DNA from: Sphingosinicella sp. LHD-64
GTDB taxonomy: Bacteria; Pseudomonadota; Alphaproteobacteria; Sphingomonadales; Sphingomonadaceae
Direction: 5' to 3'
Assembly: GCF_031157375.1 (NCBI RefSeq)
Contig: NZ_JAVIFV010000003.1
Location: 372,001 to 436,000 of the forward strand
DNA: 64,000 nt
Below the pieces are notes generated by a model. The model saw only the letters and a program-made list of their open reading frames with translations, made no database searches and was not told where the DNA came from. Both the position numbers and the translations under genes were made by a program. The number at the start of each line of letters is the position of its first letter. Position 1 is the first letter of the stretch. Positions 1-7,823 of the stretch are shown here, piece after piece.

Positions 1-196
1 CATCCGCCCAATCTGCGCGGTGACCGGAAGGAGCGCAATCTCGTCCGTTAAAATCGGCCAGCTTGGCCGATCCGCACGGACAATGGTCCGATCCGTGCAG
101 CCCCGCCGCGTCGACAGCGGCGCACCCGCCGCCCTAGCTTGGCGCGTCACTTCGGAGCGTCGCGCCATCGTCAGCATTTCCGCCTCGACCCGCCCT

Positions 197-1531
197 GTGC
201 TGCCTGAGCCTATCGCCCAGGGACCCTGGAATGCAGTCCGGCCCGGCCAGCGCGGCTGGCTTGTGGTCGTGCTCACCCTGCTGCTGATCCTCTCCTTTCT
301 CGACCGCAACATCCTGAAGCTGCTCGTCGATCCGCTGCGCCGGGATCTCGGCATCACCGACCTGCAGGTGAGCCTGCTCGTCGGCCTCTCCTTCTCGATC
401 CTCTACTCGCTGTCGTGCATCCCGTTCGGCCACGCCGCCGACCGGCATTCGCGCCGGTCGCTGATCGGCGGCGCCGTCTTCCTGTGGTCCTGCATGTCGA
501 TGTGCTGCGGGCTCGCCGGCAATTACTGGCAATTGTTCGCGGCCCGCGCCGGACTCGGCATCGGCGAGGCGGCGCTGCAGCCCAATGCCGTCTCGCTCAT
601 CCGTGACAGCTTTCCGCCGGACGGGCGGGCGCGGGCGTTCAGCATCTTCGGGATCGGCCCGCTCGTCGGCAGCGCCTTCGCCATGCTGATCGGCGGTGCG
701 CTGTTCGCCGCCGCCGAAGCGGGCGCGTTCGATGCCGTCCCGCTGCTCGGCGGCTTGCGCCCGTGGCAGATCGCACTCGTCATTCCGGGCATGGCCGGAA
801 TCGTCCTCGCGCTGCTCGCCTTCACCCTGCGCGAGCCGCCGCGACCGCCCCGAGGAGGGGCGAGCGGGCCGACGTTCCGCGACCTGTTCGCGCATATGGG
901 CCGGCGACGGCGCTTCTATCTGTTGCTGTTTGCCGGCCCGACCTTGTGGTCGCTCGCCAATAGCGGCTGGAGCGCATGGATGGCGGCGGGGATCGGCCGC
1001 ACCTGGGGCCTCAGCCCCGGCGAGATCGGCGCGACCGCCGGCCTGATCGGCCTCGTCTGCACGCCGATCGGCCTGATCAGCCTGGGATTCCTGATCGACC
1101 GGCTGACCCGGCGCGGCAACCGCGACGCGATCTTCCACGTCACCTTCGCCGTGCAGGCGCTGCACATGCTGCCGGCGATGGCGATTTTCCTCGCGCCTTC
1201 GGTCGAGGCGATGTGGATCGCCTATGCGGCGGCGGCGCTGATCGCGAGCACGGTGCAGATCCTGGGCTCGGCCGTGCTGACCGAGATCACGCCCAGCCAC
1301 CTCGTCGGCAAGGCCGCCGCGCTCTACAACATGGTCCAGAACTTCCTCGGTCTCGCGATCGGCCCGACCATCTTCGCGCTGACCGCCACCGGGTTCAGCG
1401 GCGAGCGCGCGATCGTGGCCGCGATGATGCTCTGCTACGCCCTGTTCATCGCGCTCGCATCCGGGGTGATCGCCTTGCTGATGCACGAACGGCGGCGCCT
1501 CCGGGACACAGAAGGACATGTCGATGGCTGA
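197..1531 (+). CDS. MFS transporter
   Basis: This is an inner-membrane major facilitator superfamily permease of 444 residues if translation starts at the GTG at 197. Strongly hydrophobic helices alternate with short polar loops, and the loop after helix 2 carries the motif-A-like segment GHAADRHSRRS. The N-terminal pattern (FLDRN, then LLVDP) resembles the MFS protein at 49906-51264, so both probably belong to the same subfamily. The frame stays open leftward to a GTG at 20 and on to the window edge, with another ATG at 83. I chose 197 because it leaves about 20 residues before helix 1, but no clear Shine-Dalgarno sequence decides it. The 3' end overlaps the next gene, so the two are probably cotranscribed. 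The substrate cannot be read; import of an acid processed by the neighbouring AstE/AspA-like enzyme is an inference. Confidence 0.8.
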   Translation: MLPEPIAQGPWNAVRPGQRGWLVVVLTLLLILSFLDRNILKLLVDPLRRDLGITDLQVSLLVGLSFSILYSLSCIPFGHAADRHSRRSLIGGAVFLWSCMSMCCGLAGNYWQLFAARAGLGIGEAALQPNAVSLIRDSFPPDGRARAFSIFGIGPLVGSAFAMLIGGALFAAAEAGAFDAVPLLGGLRPWQIALVIPGMAGIVLALLAFTLREPPRPPRGGASGPTFRDLFAHMGRRRRFYLLLFAGPTLWSLANSGWSAWMAAGIGRTWGLSPGEIGATAGLIGLVCTPIGLISLGFLIDRLTRRGNRDAIFHVTFAVQALHMLPAMAIFLAPSVEAMWIAYAAAALIASTVQILGSAVLTEITPSHLVGKAAALYNMVQNFLGLAIGPTIFALTATGFSGERAIVAAMMLCYALFIALASGVIALLMHERRRLRDTEGHVDG

Positions 1532-2549
1532 GCAGGCCAGCCTGATCCATTGCGACGTCGATCTCGACGCGCCCGGCAAGCAGACCGGATTCCTGCGCCT
1601 GCCGCACTCGGTCCATCGCTCGGCTTATGGCTGGATCCCGATCCCGATCGTGACGATCGCGAACGACGACGGGCCGACCGTCCTGCTCGTCGCCGGCAAT
1701 CATGGCGACGAATATGAAGGCCAGATCGCGCTCATGGACCTTGCCCGCATGGTCGCGCCGGACGATCTGGCTGGCCGGCTGATCATCCTGCCCGCGATCA
1801 ACTTCCCCGCCGTCATGGCCAGCGCGCGCGTCTCGCCGATCGATGGTGGCAATCTCAACCGCGAGTTCCCCGGCAATGCGCTCGGCACACCGACGCAGAT
1901 GATCGCCCATTTCGTCAGCAGCGTGCTGGCGCCGCGCGTCGATCATTGTCTCGACGTGCATTCCGGCGGCACCTCGCTCGCCTACGACGCGGTCCTGCTC
2001 AGCGGCCCGCCGCCAGTAGATCTCGAAGCGCGCAATCGGCAGCGCGCTTATATCGAAGCGATCGGCCTGCCCTCCACTTTGGTCTTTCGCGGCGGCGGGG
2101 TCACCGGCGGGCGCAATCTCGGTGCCGTGATCCGGGCTGCAGGCGGCACCTCGTTTGCAGCCGAGATCGGCGGCGGGGCGCATGTCACGCCCGCTTCGGT
2201 CGCGACAGCCAAGGCGATGCTGCGCCGCTATCTCACCGCGACCGGCGTATGGCGCGGCGCGCCCGCCTCCGAACCGCCGGCCGCGACCCGGTTCCTCGCG
2301 AACGGCCCGGAGGACTATCTCTATGCGATGGAAGCCGGCCTGTTCGAGCCGCTGGCCGGGATCGGCGACGAGGTCGATGCAGGCCAGCCCGCGGCCTTGA
2401 TCCATTTCCCGGACACGCCCTGGCGCGCCCCGGTCGAACTCGCCTTCCCGCGTTCGGGGATTGTGGTGTGCGTCAGGCCGCTGGCGCAATGCGTGCGCGG
2501 CGACTGCCTGTTCCAGACCGGCGCGCCATGGCCGGACGCGTTCGCCTAG
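1524..2549 (+). CDS. Succinylglutamate desuccinylase/aspartoacylase-family metallohydrolase
   Basis: A 341-residue M14-type zinc hydrolase of the AstE/AspA family, which cleaves N-acyl amide bonds in the cytoplasm. The zinc ligands are visible as GNHGDEYEG (His60 and Glu63) and LDVHSGG (His146). The NLNREFPG segment near residue 110 carries the Arg-binding region typical of the family. The start at 1524 is chosen because GAAGGA at 1511-1516 lies 7 bases upstream, while the ATG at 1518 would be only one base away. The gene overlaps the MFS gene by 8 bases and ends convergently with the next MFS gene, sharing the stop tetramer CTAG. The substrate is unknown; an N-acyl or amide-type compound imported by the upstream permease is plausible. 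Confidence 0.85.
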   Translation: MAEQASLIHCDVDLDAPGKQTGFLRLPHSVHRSAYGWIPIPIVTIANDDGPTVLLVAGNHGDEYEGQIALMDLARMVAPDDLAGRLIILPAINFPAVMASARVSPIDGGNLNREFPGNALGTPTQMIAHFVSSVLAPRVDHCLDVHSGGTSLAYDAVLLSGPPPVDLEARNRQRAYIEAIGLPSTLVFRGGGVTGGRNLGAVIRAAGGTSFAAEIGGGAHVTPASVATAKAMLRRYLTATGVWRGAPASEPPAATRFLANGPEDYLYAMEAGLFEPLAGIGDEVDAGQPAALIHFPDTPWRAPVELAFPRSGIVVCVRPLAQCVRGDCLFQTGAPWPDAFA

Positions 2550-3793
2550 GCTCGGGCGGGCCGATAGGCCGGGCGCAGCGTCATCGCCGCAAAGCCGGCG
2601 ACGGCGATCGAGACGATGAAGATGCCAAACGGCCACGCATAGGAGCCGGTGAGATCGTAGAGGTAGCCGGCAATCGCCGGGCCGGCCGCGCTGCCGACCA
2701 TGTAGGTGGTGGACAGCACCGCGATCGCCCGGGTCATTGCCCGCGGGCCGAAGCAATGCTTGGCGAGGACCGGAAGGCTGACCATGAGGCCGCCCTGGGT
2801 CGGCCCGTAGACCACGGCGAAGAGCAGGAAAGTCGAAAGGCCCGCCACCGGAAAGGCGAGCGCGACTCCCGCCGACAAGGCAAGGCAGCAGAGGCCGATA
2901 CCGCGGGTCGAGAGCCGATCGAACAGCCACCCGAAGCCGAGCTTGCCGAGATTGCTCATCACCATGATCGCCGAGAAGCCGATCGCGGCGATCTCCGCGC
3001 CCAGATGCACGTCGCGGTCGAGGAAGATGACGAGATGGGCGCTCATCCCGTGATCGACCATGCCGATCAGCACGCTCACGAAGGCCGCGACGAGGAAGAA
3101 GCGGGTGAAGCGGATGTCCCTGAAAGCCGGCGCGTCGCCATAGTCCGCCTCGGCCGCCAGTTTGGCGACCTCATTCCCCTGCGAGGCGTGTTCGCGCGCA
3201 CGCCACAGGAACAGCGGTATGGCGACGAACCAGATGACGAGACTCATCAGCGCGCCGGCGACGCGCCAGCCATAGGCCTCGGTCAGCAAGGTCGTGCTAT
3301 AGGGGATGACGACCCCGGCCGCACTGACGCCGGTCAGAGCGATGCCGAGGGCGAGGCCCTGATTGCGGGTGAACCATTGCGAGACCAGCACCTTCATCGC
3401 CGTCATCACGCCAAGCGCGCTGATCCCGAGCAGGACGCCGATCAGGTAGAGCATGGGAAGACTGTGTACCTCGAGCAGCATCAGCAGCGCCGCACCCGAG
3501 AGGACCGCGCAGGCGATCGTCACCTTGCGGATGCCGTAGCGATCGACCAATGGCCCGGTGAGATAGGCGGCGACCGCGCCCGCACCGAATTTGAAGGTGG
3601 TGAGCAAGGCGACGTCGCCGCGCGACCAGCCGGTCTCGTCGATGATCGGGGCATAGAGCACCGGCACCATGATCGCCGGAATGCCGAGCGCGGCGAACAG
3701 CATGACGAACGCGCAGGCGACGTTCCACCAGCCGTCGCGGCCATCGTCCGGCGCCTCCGCCACCGTGCCGACACCCGCCTGGGCCGTTGCCAT
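2546..3793 (-). CDS. MFS transporter
   Basis: A 415-residue inner-membrane MFS permease with the fold of monocarboxylate/oxalate-type members: a long first extracellular loop after PVLYAPIIDETGW, then TGPLVDRYGIRK as motif A near residue 70. It is related to the MFS protein at 25757-27013, which shares the pattern of a conserved ALGV(M/I)TAMKVLVSQWF-like helix 4/5 segment. The start at 3793 is chosen because GGGAGAG lies 6 bases upstream; a TTG at 3811 in the same frame lacks this. The gene is divergent from the aminotransferase gene, and the CAGACGTCTG operator at 3873-3888 lies between them, so both may be under the same control. The substrate is unknown, probably an organic or aromatic acid. 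Confidence 0.85.
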   Translation of the reverse strand: MATAQAGVGTVAEAPDDGRDGWWNVACAFVMLFAALGIPAIMVPVLYAPIIDETGWSRGDVALLTTFKFGAGAVAAYLTGPLVDRYGIRKVTIACAVLSGAALLMLLEVHSLPMLYLIGVLLGISALGVMTAMKVLVSQWFTRNQGLALGIALTGVSAAGVVIPYSTTLLTEAYGWRVAGALMSLVIWFVAIPLFLWRAREHASQGNEVAKLAAEADYGDAPAFRDIRFTRFFLVAAFVSVLIGMVDHGMSAHLVIFLDRDVHLGAEIAAIGFSAIMVMSNLGKLGFGWLFDRLSTRGIGLCCLALSAGVALAFPVAGLSTFLLFAVVYGPTQGGLMVSLPVLAKHCFGPRAMTRAIAVLSTTYMVGSAAGPAIAGYLYDLTGSYAWPFGIFIVSIAVAGFAAMTLRPAYRPARA

Positions 3794-3864
3794 ACGCCGC
3801 TCTCCCGTCAACGCGTCCGCCTGCCGGTGCCGGTTCGGCCTGTCTCGGGCAAGCGGGTTTGTCG

Positions 3865-3893
3865 TTGCAATAAATCAGACGTCTGATTATATC
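3865..3893 (+). promoter_or_regulatory. Promoter with embedded operator, upstream of aminotransferase/gentisate dioxygenase
   Basis: A -35-like TTGCAA at 3865-3870 and a -10-like TATATC at 3888-3893 are separated by exactly 17 bases. The 16-base perfect palindrome AATCAGACGTCTGATT (3873-3888) fills the spacer. A protein bound here would block RNA polymerase, so repression is the simplest reading. The site lies 41 bases before the aminotransferase start and 80 bases before the divergent MFS start. Confidence 0.7.
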
Positions 3894-3928
3894 AATCGGG
3901 AAAGCGCCCCTGCTGCCCCGAAGAAGGA

Positions 3929-5122
3929 ATGGACCCGCGCATGTTCGCCGATTTGGCTCCGCCGCCGCCCGACCCGATCCTGGGCATCGCCCAGATCTTC
4001 AGCGCCGATCCTGCCACGGACAAGGTCGATCTCGGCATCGGCATCTACAAGGACGAGAGCGGCGAGGCGCCGATCCTGGCCAGCGTGAAGGCAGCGGAGG
4101 CCTGGCTGATCGAAACCCAGAAGAGCAAGCGCTACCTCTCCTCGGCCGGCAATCCCGACTATAATCGCCTGACCCGCGCCCTTCTGTTCGGGGAGGGCAG
4201 TGACATTTTCGAGCGCGCCCGCACCATCCAGACCCCGGGTGGCACCGGCGCGCTGCGCGTCGCGGCCGATTTCCTGAAGAAGCTGCGGCCGGAAGGTGCG
4301 CGCGTCTTCATCCCAGATCCGACCTGGGCCAATCACAACCTGCTCTTCACCACCGCCGGCCATCAGGTCGTCGTCTATCCCTATTACGACGTCGCCAGCG
4401 GCACGCTGCGCTTCGACGAGATGATGGCGGCGCTGGCCGGCATCGGGCCCGGCGATATTGTCCTCCTCCATGGCTGCTGCCACAACCCGGCCGGCGCCGA
4501 TCCCGATCCCGCGCAATGGGCGGCGATTGCGGACCTGCTGGAGCGGACCGGGGCGACGCCGCTGGTCGACCTCGCCTATCTCGGCTTTGGCGAAGGGCTG
4601 GAGGCGGATGCGGCGAGCACCCGCCTGCTCGCGTCGCGCCTGCCGGAGATCATCGTCGCCAGCTCCTATTCGAAGAATTTCGCGCTCTACCGCGACCGCG
4701 CCGGCGCGCTCAGCCTGATCGCGAAGACCCCGGCGGAAGCCGACCGCGCCCACGCCCATCTGCTGCCGGTCGTGCGCGCCAATTATTCGATGCCGCCCGA
4801 TCACGGCGCGGCTGTGGTCGCGCATATTCTCGGCGACACCGTCTTGCGCGCACAGTGGGAGGCGGAGGTCGCCGCCATGCGCGCCCGCATCCACAGCATG
4901 CGCGCCTGCCTGTCCGATCAGCTCGCCGGCAGCAACGCCCGCGATTATGACTTCATCGCCCGTCAGCGGGGGATGTTCGCGATGTTGGGGTTGGCGCAGG
5001 ATGTCGTCGAGCGCATGCGCGGCGAACATCGGGTCTATGTCGGCACCGGCGGGCGGATCAACATCGCCGGGCTTACCGAGCGCAACGTGGCGCACGTCGC
5101 CGCGGCCATCTCGGCCATTTGA
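3929..5122 (+). CDS. Aromatic/aspartate aminotransferase (TyrB/AspC family)
   Basis: A 397-residue PLP-dependent class I aminotransferase that moves an amino group between an aromatic or acidic amino acid and a 2-oxoacid. It follows the E. coli TyrB/AspC pattern throughout: DPILGIAQIF near the N-terminus, QTPGGTGALRVAADF (101-115), HGCCHNPAGADP (181-192), and the PLP lysine at residue 249 in SSYSKNF. Length is normal. An alternative start at 3941 (MFADL) matches the usual N-terminus better, but the purine-rich AAGAAGGA sits just before 3929. The gentisate dioxygenase gene follows after 7 bases, so this is an operon. In this setting it could remove the amino group from an aromatic amino acid before ring breakdown (inference). 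Confidence 0.88.
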   Translation: MDPRMFADLAPPPPDPILGIAQIFSADPATDKVDLGIGIYKDESGEAPILASVKAAEAWLIETQKSKRYLSSAGNPDYNRLTRALLFGEGSDIFERARTIQTPGGTGALRVAADFLKKLRPEGARVFIPDPTWANHNLLFTTAGHQVVVYPYYDVASGTLRFDEMMAALAGIGPGDIVLLHGCCHNPAGADPDPAQWAAIADLLERTGATPLVDLAYLGFGEGLEADAASTRLLASRLPEIIVASSYSKNFALYRDRAGALSLIAKTPAEADRAHAHLLPVVRANYSMPPDHGAAVVAHILGDTVLRAQWEAEVAAMRARIHSMRACLSDQLAGSNARDYDFIARQRGMFAMLGLAQDVVERMRGEHRVYVGTGGRINIAGLTERNVAHVAAAISAI

Positions 5123-5129
5123 GGCGGCC

Positions 5130-6185
5130 ATGGCTCAGGGCGCCCTCTCCAACGACCAGCAGACCCAGCTCGGCGCGCTCTATGCCGAGATGGCGCCGGC
5201 GAGCCTGGCACCGCTGTGGGAGGTGCTCGCCGCGCTCGTCACGCCGGAGCCGACCTCGCCGGCGCGGGTCCATCGCTGGCGCTACGACGTGGCGCGCGAT
5301 TATCTGCTGCGCGCCGGCGACCTGATCAGCGCGGCGCAGGCGGAGCGGCGCGTCCTGATCCTCGAAAACCCCGGCATGCCGGGCGCGGCCTCGATCACCA
5401 CCAGCCTCTATGCCGGACTGCAGCTCATCCTGCCCGGCGAGGTCGCGCCCTGCCACCGCCACAGCCAATGCGCCCTGCGCTTCGTGATGGAAGGCGAAGG
5501 CGCCTTCACCGCGGTCGACGGCGAGAAGGCGGTCATGCGGCCGTTCGATCTGGTGCTCACCCCCGGCGGCCAGTGGCACGACCATGGCAATCCGACCGAC
5601 CGGCCGATGATCTGGCTCGACGGGCTCGATATCCCGACGGTGCGCCATTTCGACGCCAGCTTCGCCGAAAAGCTGGACGAAGAGGCCCATCCGCCGACCG
5701 TCGCGCCGGGCGACAGCCTGAATCGCTACGGCCGCAACCTGCGTCCGCTGAAGGGCAGCAGCGCCGACCGCCGGCCGGCGCACCAGCCCTTGTTCCACTA
5801 TCCCTATGCCGAATGGCGGCCGGCGCTCGACGCGCTTGCGGCCGCGGGCGATCCCGACCCGCATCTCGGCCACGCGCTTGAGTTCCTCAATCCGGCCGAC
5901 GGCGGCGCGATCATGGCGACCATCTCGGCCCATGTCCGCCTGCTCCCCGCCGGCTTCGAGACGAAGCCCCGCCGATCGACCGACGGCACGGTGATGGTGG
6001 TCGTCGAAGGCCGCGGACAGGCGCGGATCGGCGACGAGACGCTGGGCCTCGCGCCGCGCGATGTCGTCGCCATCCCGTCGTGGAAAGAGGTCGTGCTGAG
6101 CGCGGACAGCGACCTCGTCCTCTTCGCCTATTCCGACAAGGCCTGCCAACAAAAGCTCGGCCTGTACCGCGAAGAGAACGGTTAG
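5130..6185 (+). CDS. Gentisate 1,2-dioxygenase-like bicupin
   Basis: A 351-residue protein with two cupin domains, the architecture of gentisate 1,2-dioxygenase, which uses Fe(II) and O2 to open gentisate to maleylpyruvate. The first cupin carries PCHRHSQ (His109, His111) and GGQWHDHG (His150, His152), the expected metal site. The second cupin (about residues 250-340) has lost most of these histidines, as is common in the family. The ATG at 5130 is preceded by GAGGC and begins 7 bases after the aminotransferase stop. The fumarylpyruvate hydrolase-like gene (19729) and the zeta-class GST gene (23185) in the same regulon would supply the next two steps. 1-Hydroxy-2-naphthoate or salicylate dioxygenase activity cannot be excluded, as these are close relatives. 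Confidence 0.85.
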   Translation: MAQGALSNDQQTQLGALYAEMAPASLAPLWEVLAALVTPEPTSPARVHRWRYDVARDYLLRAGDLISAAQAERRVLILENPGMPGAASITTSLYAGLQLILPGEVAPCHRHSQCALRFVMEGEGAFTAVDGEKAVMRPFDLVLTPGGQWHDHGNPTDRPMIWLDGLDIPTVRHFDASFAEKLDEEAHPPTVAPGDSLNRYGRNLRPLKGSSADRRPAHQPLFHYPYAEWRPALDALAAAGDPDPHLGHALEFLNPADGGAIMATISAHVRLLPAGFETKPRRSTDGTVMVVVEGRGQARIGDETLGLAPRDVVAIPSWKEVVLSADSDLVLFAYSDKACQQKLGLYREENG

Positions 6186-6212
6186 GCATGATCAGCTTGG
6201 CTGGAAACACTT

Positions 6213-6344
6213 CGTCATTGCGAGCCCTTCGACGCCGCCTGCGGCGTCGCTCAGGATAAACTGCTGCTGCGCAGCAGCGAAGCAATCCAGTGCAGACTCG
6301 GACGCAGCCTTGATTGCTTCGTCGCTTCGCTCCTCGCAATGACG
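6213..6344. repeat. Nested inverted repeat, REP/BIME-like element
   Basis: The outer arms CGTCATTGCGAG (6213-6224) and CTCGCAATGACG (6333-6344) are perfect inverted copies. Inside lie GAAGCAATC and GATTGCTTC as a second arm pair and two compact GC hairpins, including GACGCCGC-CT-GCGGCGTC at 6231-6248. This composition is typical of dispersed extragenic palindromes in alphaproteobacteria. It lies between the convergent gentisate dioxygenase and MarR genes and could also end transcription. Confidence 0.75.
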
Positions 6345-6372
6345 ATGCAACTTAAGATCGCGTTTGGGCGGA

Positions 6373-6909
6373 TCAGCTCGCTGCGGCCCGCCGCTTCGGT
6401 TTCTCGTCCCCCGCTTCTTCGGACACGATCGGCGCGCGGGTCACGTCGTTGAACCTGTCGACGAACTTGCCGAGCAGGCCCAGGAACTGCTCCGCCTCGT
6501 CCGGCGTGAAGGCGGAGAGGGCGATCTCCTGTGCCCGTGCCGCGGGGCCGCGCAGGCTCTCCAGATGGCGTTCGCCCTTGGCAGTCAGCACGATGATCTT
6601 GCGGCGGCGGTCCTGCGGGTCCTCGACCCGGACGACGAGGCCGTCGTCGGCGAGCTTCTTGACGACGAGGCCGGTGGTCGAGCGGTCGAGCCCGACCTTC
6701 TTGGACAGGCCGATCTGATCGAGGCCCTCGCAATGGCGCAGGATGGTCAGCACGCCATATTGGGTCGTCGTTGCGCCGATCTCGGCGCTTTCGGACATGA
6801 ACAGCGAGACGCTGATCTGATGGGCGCGGCGCAGCAGGAAGCCGGGCCGTTTGTAGAGCGCATCGAGGCCTTCGCCCCGCTTCGTGTCCCCGTCACGCTT
6901 GCCCGTCAA
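6373..6909 (-). CDS. MarR-family transcriptional regulator
   Basis: A 178-residue winged-helix regulator. The MarR signature region is clear at about residues 50-115: TTTQYGVLTIL, LDQIGLSKKVGLDRSTTG (recognition helix) and the wing VEDPQDRRRKIIVLTAKG. The reading frame needs a TTG start at 6909, with AGGGGA about 7 bases upstream. A CAGACGTCTG operator lies at 7049-7058 in front of the gene. A regulator with the regulon's own palindrome in its upstream region is the best candidate for the protein that binds it, but the FadR-type regulator next door is an alternative. MarR proteins usually act as repressors released by an aromatic ligand. Confidence 0.88.
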   Translation of the reverse strand: MTGKRDGDTKRGEGLDALYKRPGFLLRRAHQISVSLFMSESAEIGATTTQYGVLTILRHCEGLDQIGLSKKVGLDRSTTGLVVKKLADDGLVVRVEDPQDRRRKIIVLTAKGERHLESLRGPAARAQEIALSAFTPDEAEQFLGLLGKFVDRFNDVTRAPIVSEEAGDEKPKRRAAAS

Positions 6910-7048
6910 AGACCGTCCCCTGCTGTTGATCCGTGCCTGTTCCGGCTTTGGCCATCGACCGGCGAACGCCCCCGCCGCCGGCCCGCCTCGCCGAAACGTC
7001 GGCCTTCCCGGGTTTCTAGCTGCACTTGGGAGCCGCGCAAAGGGGCGT

Positions 7049-7058
7049 CAGACGTCTG
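7049..7058. promoter_or_regulatory. CAGACGTCTG operator upstream of the MarR gene
   Basis: A perfect 10-base palindrome CAGACGTCTG lies between the end of the FadR-type gene (7062) and the MarR start (6909), so it can only serve the MarR gene. The 140-base distance implies a leader. It is one of several copies of the same palindrome in the first 31 kb. Confidence 0.6.
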
Positions 7059-7061
7059 CCT

Positions 7062-7823
7062 TCACTGTGCCGATCGGGTCCGGGCGAGGGCGCCGGCGGC
7101 CGCGAGGCTCGCATAGGCTTGCCCCAGATGGGTGCGCATGAGGACCCGTGCCGCCTCGCCATCGTGCCGCCAGACGGCGTCGATCACCGCCTGGTAGGAC
7201 CTGAGGACGCTCTGCGCGCGCTCGGCGGTCGTGTTGCGCCCGTAGGTATCGATGAGCACGCGGAGCACGCCCTGGAGGAACGTGGCGAGCACGACGTTCC
7301 CGGCCGCGCGGGCGAGGCCGGTGTGGAAGGCGACGATCTCCTCCATGAAGCGTGCGGGATCGTCGACATGATCCGCCGCATGCAGGAGGATTGCGCGCAG
7401 CCCCTCGACCTCGTCCTCCGACGCACGCTGGGCGGCAAGCTCGGCGGTTGCCGCCTCGGCGGCGATCTGGGCCTCGATGAGATCGGAAAGCTCGACGCCG
7501 AGCAGGCGGAGCTGCACCGCCAGCGATTCCGCGAACCGGTCCGGATCGCCTGTCGCGATCCGCACACCCCCGGACGGCCCCTTGCGGACCGTGGCGATCC
7601 CCTGCGCCACCAGCGCGCGTATTGCGTCGCGCGCGGCCATGCGGGAAACGCCGAAGCGCTGCGCGATCGTCGCCTCGCTGCCGAGATGGTCGCCGGGCCC
7701 GATCCTACGGTCGAACAGGGCCGCCTTCACTTCGGCGACGATGCGCTCGGACAAGGTGGTCGCGCCGTCGCCGCGCGGGCGGGGGAGCGGGAGGGCCTCG
7801 TCGCGGGCGGGCTGCGCGTCCAT
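7062..7823 (-). CDS. GntR-family regulator, FadR/FCD subfamily
   Basis: A 253-residue DNA-binding regulator. The N-terminal winged helix (about residues 18-90) contains RIVAEVKAALFDRRIGPGD and VSRMAARDAIRALVAQGIA, then the all-helical FCD ligand domain follows with the metal-binding histidine pattern EEIVAFHTGLARAAGN and RTHLGQAY. The ATG at 7823 overlaps the stop of the upstream Rieske oxygenase gene (TGATG), so this is the last gene of the operon that starts at 14093. It may regulate that operon or its neighbours; its ligand is unknown. Same-frame sequence before 7823 lies inside the oxygenase gene and is not part of the protein. Confidence 0.88.
   Translation of the reverse strand: MDAQPARDEALPLPRPRGDGATTLSERIVAEVKAALFDRRIGPGDHLGSEATIAQRFGVSRMAARDAIRALVAQGIATVRKGPSGGVRIATGDPDRFAESLAVQLRLLGVELSDLIEAQIAAEAATAELAAQRASEDEVEGLRAILLHAADHVDDPARFMEEIVAFHTGLARAAGNVVLATFLQGVLRVLIDTYGRNTTAERAQSVLRSYQAVIDAVWRHDGEAARVLMRTHLGQAYASLAAAGALARTRSAQ

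Noticed and set aside
1946-3886. A 646-codon plus-strand frame across the AstE/AspA and MFS genes
   Set aside because: Its product is Arg-rich and low in hydrophobic structure, while both overlapping frames encode clear protein families.
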